A stretch of 36,956 bases of DNA, taken from the NCBI GenBank assembly GCA_035712985.1, contig DASTAE010000068.1, positions 1-36,956 on the forward strand. The letters are read 5' to 3'. A program made the position numbers and the translations under genes. The stretch's first letter is position 1, and each line of letters starts with the position of its first letter. Of this stretch, positions 1 to 8,303 are shown one piece after another. The stretch comes from Actinospica sp035712985. Its GTDB lineage: Bacteria > Actinomycetota > Actinomycetes > Streptomycetales > Catenulisporaceae. The notes under the pieces were generated by a model, which searched no databases, had not been told where the DNA came from, and saw only the letters and a program-made list of their open reading frames with translations.

Positions 1-1
1 C

Positions 2-970
2 ATGGTCGATGCTCCGGTTTCCACCGACTCCGTCCCCCGCAAGCGAGTGCTGCTCGCCGCGCCGCGCGGCTACTGCGCGGGCGTGGACCGCGCGGTGCAG
101 ACCGTCGAGAGCGCGCTCGAGCGCTTCGGCGCCCCCGTGTACGTGCGCAAGGAGATCGTGCACAACAAGCACGTCGTGCAGACGCTCGAGGAGCGCGGCG
201 CGATCTTCGTCGAGGAGAACGAGGAGGTCCCCGAGGGATCCCTGGTGATCTTCTCCGCGCACGGCGTCGCCCCCGAGGTGCACACCACCGCCGCCCGCCG
301 CAACCTGCGCACCATCGACGCGACCTGCCCGCTGGTCACGAAGGTGCACAAGGAGGCCGTGCGCTTCGCCGACGAGGGCTACGACATCCTGCTGATCGGG
401 CACGAGGGGCACGAGGAGGTCATCGGCACCACCGGCGAGGCCCCCGAGCACATCAAGCTGGTCGACGGCCCCGACTCGGTCGACTCCGTCGAGGTGCGCG
501 ATCCCTCGAAGGTCGCCTGGCTCTCCCAGACCACGCTGTCCGTGGACGAGACCCAGCAGACCGTGGCCAAGCTCAAGACGAAGTTCCCGATGCTGCTCGA
601 CCCGCCGTCGGACGACATCTGCTACGCCACCCAGAACCGGCAGACCGCGGTCAAGCAGATCGCCGGCGACTGCGACCTGCTGCTGGTGGTCGGCTCGAAG
701 AACTCCTCGAACTCGGTGCGCCTGGTCGAGGTCGCGCTCGAGGTCGGCGTGCCCGCCTCCTACCTGGTGGACTTCGCCGCCGAGGTGGACCCGGCCTGGT
801 TCGAGGGCGTGACCACGGTGGGCCTGACCTCGGGCGCCTCGGTGCCGGAGAACCTGGTGCAGGACGTCCTCACGCTGCTCGCCGAGCACGGCTACGGCGA
901 GGTCGAGGAGGTCCGCTCGGCCCAGGAGAAGCTGCTGTTCGCGCTCCCGCACGAGCTCAAGCGCCTGTAA
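2..970 (+). CDS. ispH: 4-hydroxy-3-methylbut-2-enyl diphosphate reductase (IspH/LytB)
   Basis: Last enzyme of the MEP isoprenoid pathway: a 4Fe-4S protein that reduces HMBPP to IPP and DMAPP in the cytoplasm. The three cluster-ligating cysteines of the family are visible: Cys25 in PRGYCAGVDRAV, Cys109 in DATCPLVTKVH and Cys207 in DDICYATQNRQ. The substrate-pocket histidines are also present (IVHNKHVV, SAHGVAP), as is the SKNSSNSVRL segment near the C-terminus. At 322 aa the length is normal. The ATG lies at the second base of the window, so an upstream start cannot be excluded. The neighbours DUF6542 and ychF form a common actinobacterial arrangement. Identification is secure and only the start is uncertain. 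Confidence 0.96.
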   Translation: MVDAPVSTDSVPRKRVLLAAPRGYCAGVDRAVQTVESALERFGAPVYVRKEIVHNKHVVQTLEERGAIFVEENEEVPEGSLVIFSAHGVAPEVHTTAARRNLRTIDATCPLVTKVHKEAVRFADEGYDILLIGHEGHEEVIGTTGEAPEHIKLVDGPDSVDSVEVRDPSKVAWLSQTTLSVDETQQTVAKLKTKFPMLLDPPSDDICYATQNRQTAVKQIAGDCDLLLVVGSKNSSNSVRLVEVALEVGVPASYLVDFAAEVDPAWFEGVTTVGLTSGASVPENLVQDVLTLLAEHGYGEVEEVRSAQEKLLFALPHELKRL

Positions 971-986
971 GCGCGGCGGCTGTGGA

Positions 987-1430
987 TCAGAGGCGGCGGC
1001 GCGCCGTGCGCGCCGCCAGCAGGACCGCGGAGAGCGCCGTGCCGAAATAGAGCGCCTTCGCCTTCGCGGCGAGTAGCTCGAAGGTCGTGGCGGCCAGTCC
1101 GAGCAGGCCCGGTCCGAAGGACTGCGGCATCAGCTCGGCCAAAATCACCATCGCCACCGCGAAGGCGATCGGCGGGGCCACCAGCGCGACGTACCAGTCG
1201 GCGCCGCGCACCCGCTGCGCCGTGTACCCACAGGCCGCCACGTACAGCGCCGCGACCGCCCAGGCCGCCCCGCCGACCAGCAGCAGGTCGAGCAGCGCGC
1301 CGAGCACGCACGCGGCCAGCAGCACCAGCGACACGCCGAGGCCGGTCAGCGGACCGAGCCCCTCGCTCGTGCCGCGGGCGACGGGACGCGGCGCTCTTCT
1401 CACGGCCGGCGAGACGCGGGTCTGGCTCAT
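987..1430 (-). CDS. DUF6542-type small membrane protein
   Basis: Small integral membrane protein of unknown function, about 147 aa from the chosen ATG (MSQTRVSPAV...). A basic, Pro-rich N-terminus is followed by about four hydrophobic segments, and the protein ends in the basic ARTARRRL. An RGADWYVA segment between helices and an APPIAFAVAMV segment resemble DUF6542 proteins, which in actinomycetes sit between ispH and ychF as here. I chose the ATG at 1430 over an upstream GTG at 1478 because a TANNNT box (TAATGT, minus strand) ends 7 nt before it, which suits leaderless translation. The family assignment is from memory of conserved features and is moderately sure. Confidence 0.75.
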   Translation of the reverse strand: MSQTRVSPAVRRAPRPVARGTSEGLGPLTGLGVSLVLLAACVLGALLDLLLVGGAAWAVAALYVAACGYTAQRVRGADWYVALVAPPIAFAVAMVILAELMPQSFGPGLLGLAATTFELLAAKAKALYFGTALSAVLLAARTARRRL

Positions 1431-1437
1431 GTAGCTC

Positions 1438-1443
1438 ACATTA
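1438..1443 (-). promoter_or_regulatory. Putative -10 box for a leaderless DUF6542 transcript
   Basis: TAATGT on the minus strand with 7 nt to the ATG at 1430 and no Shine-Dalgarno sequence between. The same geometry recurs at several other genes in this window. Confidence 0.4.
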
Positions 1444-1493
1444 CGAGCTGACAGGCCGACAGAAGGCCCACGCCGCACGGTCGGCCCGCCCGC

Positions 1494-2639
1494 TCACTCT
1501 TGTGGCTGACTGATCGACCGCGCCGCCGTGTCCAGGCTCCGCGCGCTCGGCGGCTCCCCGTCGTCGAGGCCGAGCTCGCGCAGCCGACGGGCCGTCACCA
1601 GCAGCCGCGCGTCGAGCGAGCCCACCGCGCGGTTGTAGGCCGCCACCGAGGCGCCGAGCGACCGGCCGACCCCGTCCAGCGTCTCGGTGAACACCCCGAT
1701 CCGGTCGTAGAGCTCGCGCCCGAGCTCGACGATCGTGCGCGCCTCGCTGGCGAGCGTGTCCTGCGTCCAGGCGTACGCGACCGTACGCAGCAGCGTGATC
1801 AGCGTTATCGGGCTGGCCAGCACCACCCTGCGCTCCGCCGCGTACTCGACGAGCTCGGGGTCGGCGCTCAGGGCGTGCGAGAGGAAGGCCTCGCCGGGCA
1901 CGAAGAGCACCACGAACTCGGCCGTCGGCGCCCCGACCGCCGCCATCCGCTTCCAGTAGCCGCGCGAGGCCAGCTGGTCCACGTGCGCCCGCAACTGCTT
2001 GGCGTGCGCCCGCAGCCGCTCCTCCCGCCGCAGCTCGTCCGGCGCCTCCGCGGCCTCCAGGAACGCCCCGAGCGGAACCTTCGCGTCCACGACCACGTGC
2101 TTGTCCCCGGCCAGGTGCACGACGAGGTCCGGCCGCGCGACCCCGGCCCCGTCGCCCGTGTCGGCCCCCTCCTGCGCCGGAATCACCAACTGCTCGGTGA
2201 AGTCGCAGCGGTCCACCAGCCCCGCGAGCTCCACGGCCCGCCGCAGGTGCAGCTCGCCCCAACGCCCGCGCACCTGCGGCGTGCGCAACGCCGTGACCAG
2301 CGCCGCCGTCTGCCCGCGTAGCTCCTCGCCGGTCGTTCGCACGTCCTCGATCTGCCGCGCCAGCGCCGCCTGCGCCGCCGCCCGCCCCTGCTCGATCTCG
2401 CGCAGCCGGTCGTCGAGATGCCGCAACGACTCATGAATCGGCGCGCTCGCCTGCGCCAACTGCCGGTCCGCGGTCTCCAACAGCACCCGCGAGGCCCCGT
2501 CGATCGCCGCCGACGTAGCTGGATCCGCCCGCGTAGCCCGCCGCGAGCGTTCCCAGAGGACGCCGAGAGCGGCGCCGAGGGCCAGTCCGAGGAGCAGAAG
2601 CAGCAGCGCGCCGAGAGTCACTCCGTCATTCAACCGCAT
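1494..2639 (-). CDS. rmuC: DNA recombination protein RmuC
   Basis: RmuC-family protein, a membrane-anchored member of the PD-(D/E)XK nuclease-like superfamily linked to limiting inversions and recombination at repeats. A single N-terminal transmembrane segment (about residues 7-28, very Leu/Ala rich) is followed by an Ala/Gln/Glu-rich coiled coil (about 45-115). The conserved core begins at RGRWGELHLRRAVELAG and includes PDLVVHLAGDKHVVVDAKVP, FVPGEAFLSHAL and the SPITLITLLRTVAYAW helix. The 381 aa length is typical of actinobacterial RmuC. Its physiological role in actinobacteria is poorly defined. The ATG at 2639 directly precedes the anchor and fits well. Confidence 0.93.
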   Translation of the reverse strand: MRLNDGVTLGALLLLLLGLALGAALGVLWERSRRATRADPATSAAIDGASRVLLETADRQLAQASAPIHESLRHLDDRLREIEQGRAAAQAALARQIEDVRTTGEELRGQTAALVTALRTPQVRGRWGELHLRRAVELAGLVDRCDFTEQLVIPAQEGADTGDGAGVARPDLVVHLAGDKHVVVDAKVPLGAFLEAAEAPDELRREERLRAHAKQLRAHVDQLASRGYWKRMAAVGAPTAEFVVLFVPGEAFLSHALSADPELVEYAAERRVVLASPITLITLLRTVAYAWTQDTLASEARTIVELGRELYDRIGVFTETLDGVGRSLGASVAAYNRAVGSLDARLLVTARRLRELGLDDGEPPSARSLDTAARSISQPQE

Positions 2640-2755
2640 CGAGGGAGTTCGACCGCTTCAACGCCGCCGCATGCCGTACGCAAGCGGTTGGTGCGATCAA
2701 GTGAGTATTCCTCATTGTAGTCGACCGCTGACGACTCCCGTGCAGAATGGGGCAG

Positions 2756-3206
2756 ATGAAGATAGTCGTGCAGGTGAAGCTGAAGCCGACACCGGATCAA
2801 GCGGTGTCGCTCGCAGCCACCCTGCACACGTGCAACCAGCCGGCGAACCGGGTTTCCGCATCTGCGTTCAGCAGCGGACGAAGATCGCGGGCGTCACTGC
2901 AAGCGGACACCTACCGAGACTGAGCGCGCCGGCGTGCCCCTCGTGTACGTGGATCCGGCCTACACCAGCCAGGCTTGCTCGTGGTGCGGGCATGTCGAGA
3001 AACGCAACCGGCCCTGCCGGGCACAGTTCGCCTGCCGATCCTGCGGCGTCGTTGCGTACGCGGATGGGAACAAGGCTCGGAACATAGGACTCCGTGCCGA
3101 GAGAGTCTGGGCTGCCGCCAACCAGCCCGATGCGGCGGCCCCGTCACAGCCAGTGGCGCCGGCCGGCTGCGAGCCCCGGGCTTCGAGAGCCTCGCGGTTG
3201 ACCTAG
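2756..3206 (+). pseudogene. tnpB: Degenerate, internally deleted TnpB (IS200/IS605-type) relic
   Basis: An ATG at 2756 opens about 55 codons beginning MKIVVQVKLKPTPDQAVSLA and including HTCNQPANRVSASAF, a typical TnpB N-terminus, then stops at TGA 2921-2923. A different frame then carries the TnpB C-terminus from about 2919 to 3206: TERAGVPLVYVDPAYTSQ, a four-cysteine zinc ribbon (CSWC ... CRSC) and YADGNKARNIGLRAE, which retains the last RuvC Asp region. Full TnpB proteins are roughly 350-400 aa. Here about 55 N-terminal residues are joined to the last 90 or so, so the central domain with the first two RuvC acidic residues is gone and the frame is broken. It cannot encode an active nuclease. 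No tnpA or clear element ends are seen. Confidence 0.85.
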
Positions 3207-3209
3207 ACT
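3204..3209 (+). promoter_or_regulatory. Putative -10 box for leaderless ychF
   Basis: TAGACT lies 8 nt before the ychF ATG at 3218 and no ribosome binding site is visible between them. The box overlaps the stop codon of the TnpB relic, so the ychF promoter appears to lie inside relic-derived DNA. Confidence 0.45.
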
Positions 3210-3217
3210 TGCTGTTC

Positions 3218-4297
<1,080 letters not shown>

Positions 4298-4319
4298 CCG
4301 GATTCGCCGGGCGGGTCGG

Positions 4320-4349
4320 GCCGGAGAGATCCACAGTGATTTCTCCGGC
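4320..4349 (+). terminator. Inverted repeat downstream of ychF
   Basis: Perfect 8-bp arms GCCGGAGA (4320-4327) and TCTCCGGC (4342-4349) around a 14-nt loop, beginning 22 bp after the ychF stop. There is no U-tract, so this is only a candidate terminator or processing hairpin. Confidence 0.4.
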
Positions 4350-4440
4350 GAGCACCTGGTCGAACGTTAAGATCGTTTCCGGCGCGTTTCCAATTCCCTT
4401 AAATCTCAACGGACTTTCCCGCCTCGTGATCGTGCGGCTC

Positions 4441-4524
4441 TTGTCACACGGGTGACGGGAGAGTACTAACTCGTGGTAGCACTTTCCGCCGGCCCGGGTC
4501 TTCACACTGCCGATCGCCCGGGCC
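4441..4524 (+). promoter_or_regulatory. Putative promoter/operator region of the sedolisin gene
   Basis: A -35-like TTGTCA (4441-4446) lies 17 nt before a weak -10-like TACTAA (4464-4469). The -35 overlaps the small inverted repeat GTCAC-ACGG-GTGAC (4443-4456). Further down, 8-bp arms GGCCCGGG (4491-4498) and CCCGGGCC (4517-4524) could form a 5'-UTR hairpin just before the ribosome binding site GGGGAAGGA (4531-4539). Sequence resemblance only. Confidence 0.35.
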
Positions 4525-4550
4525 ACAGCCGGGGAAGGACCCACGAACTT

Positions 4551-6587
4551 ATGGCTTCTGAGATATCGCGCGCGCGGATTCGGAGGCGGCGGCTCTCTGC
4601 GAGCGTGCTGGCCGCCGCCGCGTTGACCGGATCGTTCGTCACCGCGACGGTGGCGACGGCGTCGAGCGCGGCAAGCCCCGCGACCGTCGCGGGCACGGCG
4701 CCCGGTTGGGCGACGGCGTCCGCGGACCGGGGGGCGGTGGCGGCCGGGAGCCCGGTCAGCTCCACCGTCTACCTGGCGGGCAAGGACCAGGCCGGCCTCG
4801 CGGCGTACGCCCAGGCCGTCGCCACGCCGGGCAGCGCGCTCTACCACCACTACCTGAGCGCCGCCCAGTTCCAGTCGCGCTACGGCACCTCGGCCGCGCA
4901 GGTCACGGCCGTCGAGTCCTGGCTGCGCTCCGCGGGCCTGCGCGTCGTCTCCGCCGACAGCCACACCGTCGAGGTCTCCGGCACGGCCGCGCAGACCGAG
5001 GCGGCGTACGGCACGTCGCTGCACTCGTACTCGGTCAAGGGCAAGACCTACCGCGCGCCCTCCTCCGACGCGAAGGTCCCTGCCGCGGTCTCCGCCGACG
5101 TGCTGACCATCGACGGTCTGAGCAGCATGGCCACGTACATGAAGCCCGCCGGACTGGTCAGCACCGCGCAGTCCGAGGAGCAGATCACCGGGCAGAAGCC
5201 GACGATGACGAAGAGCGCCGACGGCGCCTACTACATCGGCCAGACGCCCTGCTCCGGCTACTACGGCCAGATCAAGGACACCAACGCCCCGGCCGAGAAC
5301 GGGACCTCGGACAACCCCTACGTCATCTGCGGCTACGTGCCGACCCAGCTGCGCAGCGCCTACGGCGTGGCCGGCGGGGTCAGCGGACGCGGCGTGACGG
5401 TCGCGGTCGTCGACGCGTACGGCAGCACCGACATGCTGGCCGACGCGAACAAGTACGCCGTCAACCACGGTGACAAGGAGTTCCGCTCCGGCCAGTACCT
5501 CGACACGGAGACCCCGGCCGACTGGATCGACCAGAGCCTCTGCGGCGGGGCGTCCGGCTGGTCGGGCGAGGAGCACATCGACGTCGAGGCCGTGCACGCG
5601 ATGGCCCCCGGCGCGACCGTGCACTACTACGGTGCGAACTCCTGCGAGGACGCCGACCTGCTGGCCGTGCTGCAGACGATCGCGGACACGCACTCGGCCG
5701 ACATCGTCACCAACTCCTGGGGCGAGCCCGTCTACGCCACCAGCGGCGACCTGAGCGCGACGACGCTCGCGGCCTACGACCAGGTGTTGATGCAGGCCGC
5801 GGCCGAGGGCATCGAGATGAACTTCTCCTCGGGCGACTGCGGAGCGGACATCCCGGGCACCGGCTGCGCGGCCAACGACGGCTCCTCGCAGCCGCAGGCC
5901 GACTGGCCGTCGGCGTCCAAGTGGGCCACCTCCGTGGGCGGCACCAGTGTCGCGATCGGCAAGCACGGCCAGGTCGAGTGGAACACGGCCTGGGGCACCG
6001 ACATCTTCCTCAACACGGGCACCGGCTGGAGCGAGTACGGCTGGTACTTCGGCGGCGGCGGTGGCACCAGCGCGACGGAGACCCAGCCCTGGTACCAGCG
6101 CTGGGCCGTGCCGCACTCGCTGGCCACGACCCTGCCGACCGGGGTGAGCACCGCGTACCCGATGCGCGTCACGCCGGACGTCTCGATGGACGCCGACCCG
6201 TACACCGGCTTCCTGGTCGGCCAGACGCAGACCCTGCCCGACGGCAGCACCGGCTACGGCGAGTCCGCCTGGGGCGGCACCAGCCTGGCCAGCCCGCTGT
6301 TCGCGGGCCTGCAGGCCGACGCGATGCAACTGCAGGGCTACGAGCCGATCGGCTTCGCCAACCCGGCGATCTACGCGCGCAACGGCAGCCCGGCGTACTA
6401 CGACGTGACGGCGAAGGGCCCGGGGACCAAGGCGTACAACGACATGCCGACCTCGGACGGCACCGGCACGGCGTACGCGGTGGACTTCGGCGACACGGTG
6501 ATCCTCTCCGCCACCCGCGGGTACGACGACGTGACCGGAGTCGGCACGCCGACCCCGCTCTACCTCTGGTCGCACCTGATCTGGTAA
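4551..6587 (+). CDS. Secreted sedolisin (peptidase family S53, prokumamolisin type)
   Basis: Exported serine-carboxyl endopeptidase, about 678 aa. The ATG at 4551 is chosen because GGGGAAGGA lies 11 nt upstream and the signal peptide starts there: MASEISRARIRRRRLSAS followed by a hydrophobic Ala/Val stretch and ATASSAA. The run of arginines leaves Sec versus Tat open. A prokumamolisin activation domain follows (about residues 65-190; HHYLSAAQFQSRYG, VEVSGTAAQTEAAYGTSLH). The catalytic domain carries the S53 residues Glu340 and Asp344 (SGEEHIDVEAVHAMAPGA), Asp429 (NFSSGDCGAD) and nucleophile Ser578 (WGGTSLASPLFAG). The terminal YDDVTGVGTP is the usual calcium-site region. The family is active at acid pH. 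Nothing around it points to a dedicated substrate. Confidence 0.93.
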   Translation: MASEISRARIRRRRLSASVLAAAALTGSFVTATVATASSAASPATVAGTAPGWATASADRGAVAAGSPVSSTVYLAGKDQAGLAAYAQAVATPGSALYHHYLSAAQFQSRYGTSAAQVTAVESWLRSAGLRVVSADSHTVEVSGTAAQTEAAYGTSLHSYSVKGKTYRAPSSDAKVPAAVSADVLTIDGLSSMATYMKPAGLVSTAQSEEQITGQKPTMTKSADGAYYIGQTPCSGYYGQIKDTNAPAENGTSDNPYVICGYVPTQLRSAYGVAGGVSGRGVTVAVVDAYGSTDMLADANKYAVNHGDKEFRSGQYLDTETPADWIDQSLCGGASGWSGEEHIDVEAVHAMAPGATVHYYGANSCEDADLLAVLQTIADTHSADIVTNSWGEPVYATSGDLSATTLAAYDQVLMQAAAEGIEMNFSSGDCGADIPGTGCAANDGSSQPQADWPSASKWATSVGGTSVAIGKHGQVEWNTAWGTDIFLNTGTGWSEYGWYFGGGGGTSATETQPWYQRWAVPHSLATTLPTGVSTAYPMRVTPDVSMDADPYTGFLVGQTQTLPDGSTGYGESAWGGTSLASPLFAGLQADAMQLQGYEPIGFANPAIYARNGSPAYYDVTAKGPGTKAYNDMPTSDGTGTAYAVDFGDTVILSATRGYDDVTGVGTPTPLYLWSHLIW

Positions 6588-6607
6588 CAGGGGGCTGATG
6601 AACGACG

Positions 6608-6638
6608 GAGGGCCGTCCCGGTCGTCGGGGCGGCCCTC
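6608..6638. terminator. Strong hairpin between convergent genes
   Basis: Arms GAGGGCCG (6608-6615) and CGGCCCTC (6631-6638) extend inward through further C-G pairs to a 5-nt loop, followed on the plus strand by TCGTTTG. It lies between the sedolisin and kinase stop codons and probably serves both. Confidence 0.75.
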
Positions 6639-6656
6639 TCGTTTGCGCTGAACCGG

Positions 6657-8132
6657 CTAGGACGTCGAGCTCGTCGAGTGCGTCACCGCGAAGACGATCA
6701 GCAGGATCCAGCCGACCAGGCCGATGAGGCTGATGATCAGGCCCGCCTTGGAGGTGCCGGACGGCTGGCCCTGGTTGGCCCGGGACAGGCCGATGCCGCT
6801 GAAGATGACGCCGAAGATCAGCAGGCAGGGCAGGAAGACCCCGATGATGCCGAGGGTCAGGCCCGCGGTGCCCATGCCGTTGCTCTGCTGCGCCGGCCGG
6901 TACTGCGGCTGCCCGGCGGCCGGGTAGCGGTAGCCGGTGTTCTGCTGCGGCGGGTACGGCTGACGCTGCTGCTGGGGCGGCATCGGCGTCTGGTGCGGCG
7001 GCGTCTGCGGGTAGGACTGCGGCTGCTGGAACATCTGCTGCGGCGGGCCGAACGCGTTGTTCGGGCCGCTGTTCGGCGGCGCGAAGACCGGGTTCTGCGG
7101 GTTCGACTGCACCGGCGGCGGGCCGAAGGTCGGGTTCTGCGGGTTCGAAGGGTGCGAGGGCGGCCCCGACTGCGGGAACGGCGGGGCGAAGGGCGGCCGG
7201 TCCCGCGGTCCGGAGCCGTCCATCGTGTTGAACGCGGCCGAGGCCGTGGTCAGCGCCTCGGTGGCCTGGGTCAGGATCTCCTGGGTCACGTTCCCGGGCA
7301 GCCAGCCCGGCACCGGCTTCTCGCCCATCTCCCGCTCGAAGGCCGTCACCAGCTCCCCGGCGGACGGCCGGGAGACCGGCTCCTTCGCCAGCGCGCGGCT
7401 GATCGGCACGGCGATCGCGTCCGGCAGGTCCGGCGCGACGGTCGGGCCGACGGCGATGGCCCGCGCGTACAGCTCCTGGGCGCCGCCGCGTCCGTACGGA
7501 CCGGTCGCGGTCGCCGCGTAGTGCAGGATCGAGCCGAGCGAGAACACGTCGGAGGCGGGCCCGAACTCGCCGGAGACCAGCTGCTCCGGCGCCATGTACG
7601 GCGGCGAGCCCGCGACCATGCCGGTCTTCGTCAGCCCCTCGTCGCCGACGCCGCGCGCGATGCCGAAGTCGATCACCTTCGGGCCCTGCGCGGTCAGCAG
7701 CACGTTGCCCGGCTTGAGATCCCGGTGCACCAGGCCCACGGCGTGGATCGCGGCGACCGCGCGGGAGACGCAGAACCCGAGCACCCGCACCGACTCGGCG
7801 GGCATCGGCCCGTACTTGCGTACCGCGTCCTCGACCGAGATGCCGGGCACGTACGCGGTGGCCAGCCACGGCACCGCCGCGGCCGGATCGGCGAGCACGA
7901 CCTCGGCGATGTACTCGTCGCGCACCCGCAGGGCCGCGTTGACCTCCTGGGTGAAGCGGGTGCGGAACTCCGGGTCCGCGGCCAGTTCCCCGTGGATCGT
8001 CTTGACCGCGGCGTGCCGCCCCGAGCCCTCGTCGCGGCCCAGGTACACCCGCCCCATCCCGCCCCGGCCGAGCCGCGCGACCAGGCGGAACGGGCCTATC
8101 CGGGCCGGATCCTGAGCGGTCAGTGCTTCCAT
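6657..8132 (-). CDS. Membrane-anchored Ser/Thr protein kinase with C-terminal DUF4190-like region
   Basis: Hanks-type kinase, 491 aa. The kinase domain covers residues 15-270, with glycine loop LGRGGMGRVYLG (21-32), ATP lysine Lys44 (AAVKTIH), catalytic HRDLKPGN (Asp138), DFG (155-157) and APE (181-183), so all key residues are present. Residues about 305-420 form a Pro/Gln/Asn-rich linker with repeats such as NPQNP. Two hydrophobic segments follow (about 421-447 and 462-486) separated by a GLSRANQGQ-type loop, as in DUF4190. There are no PASTA or other extracellular sensor domains. The ATG at 8132 has GGGGAT 5 nt upstream; an ATG at 8168 is possible. It is divergent from a membrane M48 protease. 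Substrate unknown. Confidence 0.9.
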   Translation of the reverse strand: MEALTAQDPARIGPFRLVARLGRGGMGRVYLGRDEGSGRHAAVKTIHGELAADPEFRTRFTQEVNAALRVRDEYIAEVVLADPAAAVPWLATAYVPGISVEDAVRKYGPMPAESVRVLGFCVSRAVAAIHAVGLVHRDLKPGNVLLTAQGPKVIDFGIARGVGDEGLTKTGMVAGSPPYMAPEQLVSGEFGPASDVFSLGSILHYAATATGPYGRGGAQELYARAIAVGPTVAPDLPDAIAVPISRALAKEPVSRPSAGELVTAFEREMGEKPVPGWLPGNVTQEILTQATEALTTASAAFNTMDGSGPRDRPPFAPPFPQSGPPSHPSNPQNPTFGPPPVQSNPQNPVFAPPNSGPNNAFGPPQQMFQQPQSYPQTPPHQTPMPPQQQRQPYPPQQNTGYRYPAAGQPQYRPAQQSNGMGTAGLTLGIIGVFLPCLLIFGVIFSGIGLSRANQGQPSGTSKAGLIISLIGLVGWILLIVFAVTHSTSSTS

Positions 8133-8158
8133 GAGATCCCCAACCCACGACAAAGATT

Positions 8159-8195
8159 TTGCGCCCATTGAATCGATCCCGGGGTACGGGCGCAA
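8159..8195. promoter_or_regulatory. Inverted repeat in the kinase/protease divergent region
   Basis: Perfect 8-bp arms TTGCGCCC (8159-8166) and GGGCGCAA (8188-8195) separated by 21 nt, just upstream of the kinase start. Candidate regulator site or looped operator. Confidence 0.35.
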
Positions 8196-8208
8196 GTCGC
8201 TCGCGCGC

Positions 8209-8224
8209 CCCTGGCGTGCCAGGG
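8209..8224. promoter_or_regulatory. 16-bp near-perfect palindrome (operator candidate)
   Basis: CCCTGGC-GT-GCCAGGG, with 7-bp arms and a 2-bp centre, in the middle of the 171-bp divergent region. The compact symmetry is typical of a dimeric repressor site. Confidence 0.4.
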
Positions 8225-8266
8225 CCTTGCCATGCCGGACGCAGCGTGCTATCCATGATTCGCTTT

Positions 8267-8282
8267 CCGCACGCTCGTGCGG
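8267..8282. promoter_or_regulatory. Second 16-bp palindrome before the M48 gene
   Basis: CCGCACG-CT-CGTGCGG, with 7-bp arms and a 2-bp centre. It ends a few bases before the purine-rich ribosome binding site (8287-8297) of the protease gene. It could be an operator or an mRNA hairpin that affects initiation. Confidence 0.4.
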
Positions 8283-8303
8283 GTCCAGGGGGAGGGAATC
8301 CGG

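Noticed and set aside
2975..3217. N-terminal extension of ychF
   Set aside because: The frame is open but runs through the TnpB relic out of its frame and has no YchF similarity. The family starts at MGLQIGIVGLPNVGKS.
2640..3217. Active TnpB/omega-RNA guided nuclease locus
   Set aside because: The RuvC core is deleted and the frame broken, so no nuclease can be made. Only a relic is supported.
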